DNA of 64,000 nucleotides from assembly GCF_900090045.1 (NCBI RefSeq), contig NC_041775.1, positions 558,001 through 622,000 of the forward strand, in the 5' to 3' direction. Position 1 is the first letter of the stretch, and each line of letters starts with the position of its first letter. This document shows, piece by piece, positions 46,101-57,825 of this stretch. The DNA comes from Plasmodium malariae (taxonomy: Eukaryota; Apicomplexa; Aconoidasida; Haemosporida; Plasmodiidae). Both the position numbers and the translations under genes were made by a program. The notes under the pieces were generated by a model. It worked only from the letters and a program-made list of their open reading frames with translations, was not told where the DNA came from and did not search any database.

Positions 46101-48039
46101 ATTTTTCCAATTTTTTCAGTTTTTCCCCTTCTTGGGCTTCTCCCCATTTTCGCGCTTTTCCCTTCTTGCCCTTTTGGGTTCGTTCCCTCCTCAGGGAATT
46201 GTGATAGTGCTTCCTCCTTCCTACGTCTTTTCTGAACCTCTTTCCATAACCCACATCATCGCTTGACATTGATAAAGTAATTTCCCCTTTCAGATCGTGT
46301 AGTTCACCGTCTTCTACCTTTTCTTCATATGATTTATCAAAAATAGTGGAACAATTTTCACATTTTGCATTTTCGAAAAATGCACTTTTCAAATTGTTAT
46401 TATAACACAAGATATTTTTAAAATCAAAACCGCTGTACATATAATTGTGTATATTTATCTGCTCCTCCTTTAAATCGCTATTAAACGAAATGCTCTTCCT
46501 TACCCTTGATGAGCCCACGACTTTTTTCTTCGATCCATTCTCTTCATTCCGGTTATTCCATTCATTATTTTCACTTCGTCCTTTTTCGTTTTTTCCTCCC
46601 AAATTAGAGAATCTTAATGCCATTTCTGTTTCCTTTATGTTTTCATCAAGAGAGGCTACTGTTTGATTTTTACTTAGATGTTTACTTATACTGTGACACA
46701 TATTCCCCTCCTGCTGAAGTGCACTGCTACTTATATATTCACTTATTTGTCGCATTAAATTCTTACTGTTTTGTTCCTTTATATCTATTACATTTTTCCT
46801 GCTTTGTCTTCCTCTAGAGATTGCATTAACTACACCTTTCGATTCATCGTCTGTTTCCCTTTTGTAATACTGCACCCTAACATTGCTGAAATTTTCTTCA
46901 TCCTTTTTATGCCTTTCATAATCCATACACGACATGCAATTTGTGGTATAAAAAGGCCTAGATACATTCTGTGCATGAAAAAATTTTTTATGTATATTAC
47001 TCTGAAAAAGCTGATCGCTTTTCTTTTCAGGGTTCAATCTCCCATATATACAATCATCCAGGGGAGGAGTTTCATCAAAAATGAGTTTCAAAAATTGTTT
47101 ATTCATTAGATTCATAGGGAAAATGTTCTTTTTCTTTTTTTTTTTTAAGAGTATTTTATTTTTTAAAATGGATAGCTTCGCCGTAGATATGTCCACTTTG
47201 TTTTCAATGCTTCTTACCTTTCCTACCTTTTCTGTGTCTTCTGTATCTGTATGTATATCTTTTTTTTTTTTTTTTTTTTTTTTCTTCACAAAAAAGGTTA
47301 AGAAGCGCCTTCGATGGTCATTGTACTCTTTTGGCGTATTACTCAATTGCTCCTTATCATGCACTTTTGTCCGTACACAGAGGAACATGTTACTTTTGCA
47401 GGAGTCCGTGCAATTTCTGCAATTATAATTCCTTATAATTTTTGTCGTTTTGTCCCTGGATTTGTAATCTATAACCTGTACTTTCTTTTTTCCTATTTTG
47501 CGTATTTTTTTTTTAGTGATTACTACTATTTTTCCATCACTTGTATAGTAATTCCTAGTGCATACGTTTAATCTGCTCCATTCTTTTTGTTTTTCCTTCT
47601 CTTTCTCCTTCTCCTCTTTTTTCTTATCTTTTCTTTTCCCTTTTTTTTTACAGCTACCATTCCTATTCTTAATGGAAGAATGCTGCTTAACCCTGTTGTC
47701 ATAAACACTCTCTCTGCCAGTTATGATCATGCTGCTACGTATATTCGATTCATTAACCTGTGAATAGTGTTTTTCTTTCTTACTAAGATATTCACTTTTC
47801 AATAACTGTAGACATTTTACTTTGTCCTTTTTTGTAGCATCTACATTTAGATATTCGAACAGTAATGTATTTACATATGTGTCATTTTTTATTATTTCAT
47901 TCTTCTCATTTTCAATATAATTTATTCCATCTTTTAGTAGTATATTCGCTATATGTTCTTCCTTGAGTATATCAATGTTTTTACAGTTGTACTTGCTGCA
48001 CTTTAAAACTTCTACAGGATCCCCCCTGTAGCCGTTCAT
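40132..48039 (-). CDS. Membrane MORN/DUF900 alpha/beta hydrolase (four exons)
   Basis: Exons 48039-44463, 44022-42204, 42136-41538 and 41189-40132 join in frame to 2350 residues. Introns 1 and 3 have strong GTGAGT donors and phase-1 joins; intron 2 (67 bases) is uncertain (see findings). Exon 1: a Lys/Asn-rich region with an NMANMTNM-type repeat, then about four membrane helices (residues about 833-850, 896-916, 926-950, 981-1003) and a MORN-like GELDNKGRPHGFGYWRG near 1122 followed by GEVLIGYWFHGIPVGPF. Exon 2 is mostly low-complexity. Exons 3-4 form a DUF900-type alpha/beta hydrolase: VIFIHGYNTSHLEALQILGQMA, LFLFNWPSG, nucleophile in IHIITHSMGTRM (built across intron 3), acid candidate YCDSNDKAL and His candidate in LGSNVHTLRHSYW. 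The expected role is a membrane-anchored serine hydrolase/esterase; substrate unknown. Confidence 0.77.
41369..41494. repeat. 9-bp tandem repeat GCCGCTATT, 14 perfect copies, in an intron
   Basis: Exactly 14 uninterrupted identical nonamers (126 bases) lie inside the 348-base third intron of the hydrolase gene. At 5 G/C in 9 it is far richer in G+C than its surroundings. Because 9 is a multiple of 3, all frames are open through it (Ala-Ile-Ala runs), which makes false open frames. Confidence 0.97.
44208..44445. repeat. 14/28-bp tandem repeat in an intron
   Basis: Alternating 14-mers CTCAATTTAAGCTG and CTCAGTTTAAACCG make a 28-bp higher-order unit, about 17 half-units in total. It fills over half of the 440-base first intron of the hydrolase gene, ending just before the GTGAGT donor side. 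Confidence 0.95.
45925..46085 (-). repeat. 9-bp-based coding repeat (Asn-Met-Ala / Asn-Val-Glu)
   Basis: Degenerate 9-bp units (TTTGCCATA, TTTTCCACA, TTTGTCATA) encode NMA, NVE and NMT tripeptides over about 45 residues in exon 1 of the hydrolase gene. Confidence 0.85.
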
Positions 48040-48179
48040 GATTTATTCTAACCCACTTTTTACACGCTATTTTCCCCTATATATCAGTATATACTGCCGT
48101 TTACCCTTTGGTCTAGTCTACCTCCGTTTGATGCTCGCGCATTACTACTTTTGCGCCTTTTGCCTTTTTGTTTTGTTTT

Positions 48180-48210
<31 letters not shown>

Positions 48211-51200
48211 TTTATTTAGCTAATATACTGGGTGAATCAGCTTTTTTCGTCTTATTTGTTAACCTATTTAGCCTATCTTTTTTTTTTTTTTTTGTTCATC
48301 TATTTTTCCTGTTTACTTCTTCTTTATTGTGTTGTTAAGGGGGAAAAGACTGAAACTAATTCTGAGCTAAAATTGCTGTACATATTTTAGTAAAAACTTT
48401 TAGGTCAATTTGTGCAGGTAAGTAATAATACAAAATAAAAGTGAAAACAAAAAAAGGAAGAAATATGATTTATCTATGGAAAGAATTAATTAAATAAGCA
48501 TAAAAAAAAAAAAAAAAAAAGAAGAAGAAGAAGAAGGAAAAATGCAAAAGGCAGACGCCAAACGACAGAACAAAGAATAATATATATGTAGCCTAATATT
48601 AATTAGTACTTTTTCTTCTTTCTTTTTTTTTCCGTAGCATTTACTACGAATGAAACGCAAACATCACTATGAACACAAATAACCTGGGTTGTATCAAATA
48701 TGCATTAAAAAGGAATAAATAAAAATATAACATATATATATATATATATATATATATAACTAAGCATTGCTTACCACATATGTTCATACATATAAGATTA
48801 TATGTAATTCTTTCAATAAAACAAACTTATATATACCCCTTCGCTCTTACGTTAATAATGTAGTAAAAATAGCAGAGATAAGGAAAGAAAAAAGGAAGGT
48901 TATTAATGCCTTTTCTTTGAGTGTTTACATTTATGTGTGTTCCTGTCTGCACATGAACATATATATGCACATACAATTCTATATATGCGAATATTTCTAA
49001 TTGTAAACAAAACTTAACAATAACAAACGTACAAATAGGCTGAGTTCAAAATGGAAATGAAGAAAACAGCAAAACATTAAGAGTAAAGCGAGAAATGAAA
49101 GAAAAGTAAAAAAACTCAAATGGTACAAAAAAATGCAAAAGGTACAAAAAAAATCGAAAAAACACAAAAAAAAGCAAAAAACACAAAAAAAAGTAAAATA
49201 CTCAAAAAAAAGTAAAATACTCAAAAAAAAGTAAAATACGCAAAAAAGGCAAAACACACAATAAAAGCAAATTACGCAAAAAAAGAAAAATATACAAAAA
49301 CGTTGTAATGCTATTCAACTAACACTATCTTAATTTAATCCCAACACAGGTTTAGTTGTATAATGGGATATTCGAAAAAGAGTAAAAAGGACAAGCATGT
49401 TGTGGGCAAATATGTACATGTACATTTATATATATATATACATATTTATATATATATACATTTATACATACATGTATATATATGTACACACATGATGACT
49501 ACACATATATTATTTATGCCATAGAAAGGAAACAAATAAAATGCAAACAAATTTACTTGAAAAAATTATTCTTAATTTGTTTTCTCCTTCATCCTAAAAT
49601 TGAGGAATGTCTTACAAAGATACTGCATTCATAAACAAACAGATATGTAGAAACTTACGCATAGGAAGGCCAATGAATACAAATATATACACATATATGC
49701 ATACATATATGCATACATTTATACGTACATACATATATACATATATACATACATATATACATATATACATATACACACATGCACATACCCGTGAGCATAT
49801 ATTTACATAAATATTTTTTTTTTTCCTAAAAAAAAATATCACTCTCTCTAAGGGCAAAATTGCCTCAAGAAAAATGATATGCTTTTGAACAAAAAAAAAA
49901 AAAAAGGATAAGGAAAAAGAAAAGAAGATGAAAAGGAAAAGAAAATGAAAAGGAAAAGAAAGTGAAAAGGAAAAGAAAGTGAAAAGGAAAAGAAAATGAA
50001 AAGGAAAAGAAAATGAAAAGGAAAAGAAAATGAAAAGGAAAAGGAAAAGGAAATGAAAAGGAAAAGGAAATGAAAAGGAAAAGGAAAAGAAAAAGGAAAA
50101 GAAAAAGGAAAAGAAAAAGGAAAAGAAAAAGGAAAAGGAAAAGGAAAAAAGGAAAAAAGGAAAAAACTAAAAAAGGAAAGAATGGAAAGTGGAAAAATGG
50201 AAAAATAAAAAAATGGAAAAAAGGAAAAATATAAGCATAAATATAAAAACAAATAGTACTAATAGAAAGTTAAAAATATAAGATTCGAACAGAAAAATAA
50301 GGAGTAGAATAAAAAAAAGAAATTTGCAGCTAACGAGAAATGTCAATTGTGCATAACAACGAATTGTACACGTGGTAGTTGCTTTCTGTTTCAGATTTAA
50401 AACTCATAAACGTGGAGGTGCACATGCATACATACATATATACATATATACATACATACATAAATATGTATACACGTACTCATACACATACAAACATTCA
50501 TACAAATATATAAATATATACATATGCTAACATGCGCACTTTAATAAATTTTCACTTCACTTAAAACAGAAAAAAAAAAAATATTTAAATTGTATCGGAC
50601 TTCATTGTTCTACAGTTACAAAATTAAAAGGTTACATTCGGAAAAGTTCGTGTATTTTTATTTTATTCCCCATATAAGGATTATATGCATATGGGCGTAT
50701 GTGTATATTTAGGCGTTTATGTACTACTAGAAATATGTACATGAATATACATAAATGTACACGTGATTACAATCATTATTGCTTCGCTTTATACACAACT
50801 AAACAAGGCAAAGAGATAACAAAAACATGCTTTGCACACAATTGTAATTATGCAAATTTTTGCGTGGAAAAAGGGTTTATTTCCAGTAAAAAATAAAAAA
50901 AAAAAATAGAAAAATAAAAAAATAAAAATAAAAGAAGTTAATAAAGTAAAAGTTGAAATAAAAATATAAAATATAAAATATGAAAACTATACAATATAAA
51001 ATAAAGTTTAAGATAAACAATGTGTAATGGCACATTGTAGTGCTCAGTACAAATTAAAAAGAGTAAATGGAGGATACAATAGTTCATTTTTTTGAGTTAC
51101 AGAAAATTTCGCATAAATGAATAAATTAATATATATATATAGTATACTCACCTCTGTATGTGTTTAAGCTAACCACTAACTCACTTCCATAATGATGTAG

Positions 51201-52614
51201 AGTATTTTAGCTAAAATTTTTTTTTTTTTTGAAGCCGATCTAAATGGAAATGTTCTACATTATTCAGTTTTGAAATGTTAACAAATGAACAGAAAAAAAA
51301 AAAAAAAAAAAAAAAATGAAAAAAAAAAAAAAAATAAAATGAAATAAAAAAAAAAAAATAAAATGAAATAAAAAAAAAAAAACAATACAATGCTATAAAA
51401 GCTTATTTAACTGTTCGAATTTTATTTTGTTTCACATTGTTCAGCTTTTCTCTGTTCAGCGTTGTTTTGCTCCACTATGCTCCACTTTATTCTGCCCCAC
51501 CATATTTTGCTTCACCATTTTCTGCGCCATTTAATTTTTTTTTTGAACGTCGATCTGTTTTTGCTTTTCTACATAAACATATACAACTATTATTTTTCAA
51601 AATAAAGAGTAGGCGCATAAGGTCTTGTTAAAAATGGTTCTTAAGATTAAAACGTCTCCTTTACGTATCCTATTTTTTACATAGTCAACAGTTCCATCAG
51701 TATGCATGTAAGTATACTACCATGCATATATATGCAGCATTTTCTCCTGTACTTATGCATACATATGCGTATATTTGTGGTAGGAATATGTAATATCCAA
51801 AATTCGCACTAAATGAAGTAACTCTTTTTTTTTTTTTTAAATCAAGTTTAACATTATTTTTGCTTATTTCAAAAAAATTAATAAAAAAAGTTTTACGTAT
51901 ATATATATATGTGTGAAGCATAAAAAAGGATAATAACACAGACATATGAATAAGGTAAAAACTGTATACTGGTTACACTGCCAAAGTACGTACGTTCGAA
52001 GGGCAGAATTATCCCCTCCCGCACAGGTGTACAAATGTATGCCCCTTTATATTCATAAATACATGCGCACGTATATAAATGCACTCGTACATGCATGCAT
52101 ACATACGTGCATATTCGTGTTATAATTTAAAAAAAAAAAAAAAGAGAAAAATAAAAGATATCGCTTAAAGAGATTCTCTTAAAAATAAAGAAAATGTAAT
52201 ACATGGAAAAAAAAACAACTATCATTAACATTATATTAATGCTGCATGTACAATTATGACTATAAATAAAAATGAAACGACACAAGGGTATTTTTTCAAA
52301 TAACAGAAATGAATTAAATCATTATCTACATAAAAAAAAAAAATTCAAAATAATGTGACAAAAAAAAAAGAAAAAAAAAAAAAAAAATTTGAAAACTAAT
52401 AGATCAGATAAGGATACCCAAGAGAAAAGCATTCCCTCACCAGTTGGCTTATTCACAAAAATATTGCTATTCTAGCATACTCCTTTTTATTTCCCCCCCC
52501 CTCTATGCGAACGCACATAATTACGTGTATGTAAACATGTGTAAGCTCATGTGCGGCATTTCACAGGCTCTTCGCCCAAATGGTGTATGCGTTAGAGGCA
52601 TGACGAGAAATTCC
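48040..52614. other. Large intergenic spacer, upstream of the hydrolase gene
   Basis: This 4.6-kb spacer lies between two minus-strand genes, the longest gene-free stretch here. The left part should be the hydrolase promoter and the right part the 3' UTR of the Sfi1-like gene. It contains poly-T at 48183-48209, a CAAAAAAAAGTAAAATACT-type array (49100-49275), a purine-only tract (49895-50230), a degenerate TACATA array and poly-A blocks near 51290-51380. I looked for coding exons and a structured RNA and found none I can support. Confidence 0.5.
49895..50230. repeat. Long polypurine tract (GGAAAAGAAAATGAAAA units)
   Basis: Roughly 330 bases of the plus strand are almost entirely A and G, with only scattered T in ATGAAAAGG units. 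The repeat core GAAAAGGAAAAGAAA is close to mirror-symmetric. The reverse strand is the matching Phe/Ser/Pro pyrimidine open frame, which is not a gene. Confidence 0.9.
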
Positions 52615-55600
52615 TCATAATTTTATTTTGCTTAATTCAACAGAATCTGAACTATCACTATCATCCTTTGTTTCTGATGAAGCAATATAACTAATAATGG
52701 AATCTATGTTTTCATCAATGTAATCATCGTCTTTTACATTCTCTTCACCACTTTTATTGGAATGATCTTTAAACCTTAAGGTATAACGTGAACTGTCGTC
52801 TGACATATTATCGTTGTGTTGCCGAAAAAAGGCGCAAACCCCACTTTTGCTCCGTTTGGACACATTTCCTGCGTCCAATTCATTCTCATCCACTTCTTCC
52901 TCTTCCTCTTCTTTATCTTCCTCTTCTTTATCTTCCTCTTCTTTATCTTCCTCTTCTTTCTCGTCCTCTTCTTTCTCGTCCTCTTCTTTCTCGTCCACTT
53001 CCTCCTCGTCCACTTCCTCCTCGTCCACTTCCTCCTCGTCCACTTCCTCCTCGTCCACTTCCTCCTCGTCCACTTCCTCCTCGTCCACTTCCTCCTCGTC
53101 CACTTCCTCCTCGTCCACTTCCTCCTCGTCCACTTCCTCCTCGTCCACTTCCTCCTCGTCCACTTCCTCCTCGTCCACTTCCTCCTCGTCCACTTCTTCC
53201 TCTTCCGTGTGCGCAAAACTATCATCCTTTTTCTTCATCACAACATAGTATTTCCAGATAGACAAGTACTTGTTATAGTAGTAATACTTGTAATGGCTGA
53301 TACTGGATACATACTTAAAAATGTAGATGTAAAAATATTTTTTCAAAAGACTGTTATTTGTCATATTTTGAATTTGATGAGTGCCATTTTTGAGAAATTT
53401 TTTCTTCCTCACAAAATGAAACAGCACATGATAGTATTTTTTTAAAAGATTATTTTCACTCTTTCGATTTGATAACTTTATGATAGTTTCATAAGTGCCT
53501 AAACGTGTTAGAGCAATGTTGTAGAGGGTTGTTAATACCTTTTGTTTCAGTGTCTTTTCTTTTTTAAAACGAACAATGTCGAAATTTTTTTTTTCAATTT
53601 TTAACTTGTTGACAGCAAAAATGAAAAGGAAAAAATATTTCTTAACAAGATTCATATGATACTTATATTTAAAATTATCTTTTTTTTTTTTCTTTTCAAA
53701 ATAGATGCGTGTTTTATCAATCCAGTGTTTTAACACACGAATAAAAGTTTTCTCTTGAATGCTCTTATAAAACATTAGAGAATTATACTCACAATAATTT
53801 TTCCATTTATTTTCAATATAAAACTGTTTTAACAAAATTAAAAATTCGGACTTTCTTCTATAGCTTAAGAAGTCATTACATAGATCTTGTAAAAAATAAT
53901 TTTCCTTACAATATATTTTGTAACTCATCCATTTGGTAAGACAGCCATTTAGTATTCTCGATTCTCTTCTGCTTTGAATTGTCTGTTCACATAAACGTAA
54001 ATGATTATTGTAAAAATATATGTTGATAAGTATTACGAAATATTTTTTAAACAAATAAAATTTCCTTTCAATAGTATATTTCAAGTATAAATTATTCAAG
54101 TGCACTTTTTTCTTTTTTTTTTTGGAATGCACTAATAAAACAACAAAGCATTGCTTCTTCTTCCTTTCCTTTATTTCTTTTTTATATATCTCTATATACC
54201 TTTTCAATTTTTTACATTTATGTGTGTACATCTTCAACGAAAGAAACGAGGATTGTAAAAGATTTGTCCAATAATTTAAAAATTCTCTGATTTGCTTCTT
54301 TACAAAAGTGAAGGAACCATTCATAAGCTGATTATAATTTTCATTTTTTTTTTTCAAAATATAATAAAAAAAAAATATATTATTTTGATATATATTGTAA
54401 AAATAAATATTTATTTTATTTATAAAAAAAACAAATTTAAAATTCTGTAGCCAAATATAAAAAAAAGTTGATATGATTTTTTTTTTCCGATAAATGATAA
54501 AAAAGAATAATTTTTTCCACATATAAAAAATTCTCTTTAATGATTTGTTTTCCTTAAGTATAATTGTCCTATAAATACTTCGATATTTTCTTCTCTTTTT
54601 TGTATAGTTTAACCACAGAAGAACAACAATTTTCTGCGTTTCTTTATTGCAGATTTGTTGTAACTTCTTTATCGCATTTTTTATTTTTTTTGTCTTAAAA
54701 TAATGGTTTACCCAAATTTCGAAATTCTTTTTCAAAATGTAATTGTTCCTATATCTTATGCAATTTTCCTTAACAGTTCTGTTAGTTTTTTTAAAAATTA
54801 TATACTCTTTAAAAAGGATAAAGATTCTCTGTTGCGTCCTCTGTGTTGTCTTATGTACGTATGCTTTCACCAACACACTCGTGTAATACTTTTTTCTTAA
54901 CGAGATAAAATATTTCCTCAATATATTCTTCTTTGTCTTTTTTTTCAACTTCCTATATCGGTAATATGTTAACCACATGCCAAAGTACATATTCATACAA
55001 AACTTGTTCCATTTCTTTTTTTTCTCCTCATACAATTTGTTGTTTTGAATAAAATGAGTTATCCATTTGTTGAAGAATTTATATATTTTTTTTTGCAAAC
55101 ATAGAGAATAACTTTTTATGCAATTTTTTTTCTTGTCATACCTCTTCCTCCACCAAAAAAAGGAGTGTCTTAATTTTTTATACTGCAAGGAAGAGTATAT
55201 ATATATTTGCAGTTTGTTAATAATATTATTCTTTTTAATTAAATTATAGTATATTAAAAAATATTTTTTTTGCAATTTACTCTTCTTTCTTTTTATAAAA
55301 TTATAAAATTTCAATTTTTCCACTACATGTGTGAATATGTTTTTCAAAAAATAGTCTGATATTGCCTTGATAAAAATTTTGTACAACTGTTTCTTTTGAT
55401 ATATATGTACCCACCTAGACAAGAAAACCTTCAACAATTTCTTATTAATTTGTTGAGTTACCACGTAACACTTTTTTTCATACTTGTATAACAACAACCA
55501 TATATAAAAAAAAGTCTGTTTTATTTTATTATTACTATGTTTTTTAATTAATTCAAAACAATTTTTTTCCTTCTTTTTTTTTTTATAATGTGTATGTAAT

Positions 55601-57787
55601 TTTACAAAATGGGTATTTATTAATCTGCATTCCCTTCTCTCTCTTATTACACAAAATTTTGTTTTGTCATAATTACATACTAGTATAAGCTTATACCAAT
55701 ATAAAAAAAGTAAGTGTATATGTTTTTTTAATATTTTTTTTCTTTTCCTTTTTATCTCTTTTACAATTTGGTTAAAGGATAGTACCCATGTACCAAAAAA
55801 TTTCTCTAACGTCTCTTTTTTTCTTCTATTTTTTATACTGGAAATTTTTGAAAATTCCGTTGATTTCAATTCTTTCTTTGTTATGCAATACTTATTCCAT
55901 AAGAGAACACATTTCTTCAATTTTTTAAAAAAAAAAAAAACTTGAAATAACTTATTTTTTTTTATCCGTACGAGAAAAGAAAAGTGTGCAAGGATACAAT
56001 TATTTTCCTTAAATTTATTTGATATGCATGTTTTTAATTTTCTAAAAATTTCAATCATACATTTTTCAAAAGCGTCATTAGTTATGGTGCCTCCCCTTCT
56101 ACAATTCACATGAACATATTCAGGTATTATTTTCCATCCCTTTTTTTTGCAATCCCCATTTTTCGTCTCTTCACCATTAATTTGAAAACGAGGAGAAAAG
56201 GAGGACATAAAAGATTTTTCGGATAAAGCGGATTGCATGTCTAATTCACTATAACTACTTCCGCTGCTCCTTTGGTAGAAGCCATTCTGTTCATCTCTAC
56301 TATGTTTAATAAACCTCTTACTATTTTGCTTCTTAGAATGGTAAAACCACTCATGATTATCACAATTTTGTTGTTTCCTTGTGCTTTCTCCTGACTTATT
56401 CAGATCGTTTCTAATGCCTACAGACGAAGTCGAAAACATGGAATTCAGCGTTGAGCAAATGATGTATGCATAGTTTGCCCGGTTACTTAGACCTTTGTTG
56501 TAATCATTATTTAAGCCGTTTCTTGTTGAATAAAACAAGAACAAATTACTAAATATATAATAAATGAAAATCAGAAACTTAAAATTCTGTACAATGTCTT
56601 TATCCTTTATACTAACCACTCTAACAAAGTAATGAGTTTGATTTTTCTTAAAAACTTTTAGTAACACCTTTTTCGTTTTGACAGATAACAAATTAAAAAA
56701 AAAGTAATATAAAACTTTAAAATTCTTTTTAAAATGAGGAAAAAACTCATACATATCATAAATGTCATACATCAACAAATAATTTAATATCAGTCTGTTT
56801 ATGTTACAATTTTTCAAAATATAGCAAATATTTAAAAAATCATTCAATTGGCGGCTCCTTCTACTCTTTACCTCTTTCTCCTTGAAGACGCTCTTTTCAT
56901 CCCCTCTCATCTGTAGTAGAATTCGGTTTAATGCCAAAAGGAGTTTCAGACTCATTACCCCCCTTGCGTCACTGATAATACCGCTAACACCGCTAATACT
57001 GCTTACACCACTAATACCGCTAACACCGCTAATACCACTAATACCGCTAATACCGCTAATACCGCTGCTGTTGCTGTGATCGAAGAAACTTGTAACGTTA
57101 ATAACGTTAGGAGCGCTCCTGCGCTTGCGATTCTCGATCCCTTGACTAATGCGACTGCTATTCCTATGATTGGCATCATGGAAAGAAAACCTATTAATGT
57201 TTTCTCCTCTTAAACTAAGAACAGAATGAACATTTTTACCACACTGAACTAATTGATCAAATAGGTGCATTTTAAAACAATCAGAGTGAAAAAGTCTGTA
57301 AATCTTATATATAACCAAAATTTTATGATACCCTTCTTGAACTCTTAAATATAGAAGGGAAAAAAATATGCGTGCTTTTTTTTTTATTTTTATTAATCTA
57401 TCTACCATTTTATATTCTTTTCTTTTTCTCACATAAAGGATCCATTTTATGAACATTTTTTTTAAGATTTTTCCTGAACGATTGCTACTCACTTTTTCAA
57501 CTGTGCTATTCATTGTCATCATTGAGTTTTTCGATAATTCTCTAACGATTTTAAAAAACTTTTTCTTTAATGTGCTTTCATAAAAACATTTTATCATTTC
57601 CTTTTCTACTTCGTTCCTCTTCCTTTTGGGTATTTTATTCTGGATAGCCTTAAAACATTTTCTCATAATTTTAATCTGTAGCTTCTTTTTTAGCTTTGCA
57701 AGAAGTTTCTGCGTTGGGAAAGGGGGGGTAAGGAAAGCGATGTTCACGTATGTATGTACATTCACATATATATGAGTATATATATGA

Positions 57788-57825
<38 letters not shown>

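Noticed and set aside
49848..50252. Phe/Ser/Pro minus-strand frame
   Set aside because: It is the pyrimidine complement of the polypurine tract and has no real codon signal.
48040..52614. Possible tRNA, snoRNA or other structured RNA in the large spacer
   Set aside because: I looked for G+C-rich islands or cloverleaf arms and saw only A+T-rich simple repeats; a covariance-model search (tRNAscan-SE, Infernal/Rfam) would be decisive.
52776..53445. Arg/Thr/Lys, Ser-rich and Pro/Leu-rich frames opposite or beside the acidic tail
   Set aside because: They are shadow frames of the EEVDE minisatellite; only the acidic frame continues the Sfi1-like protein.
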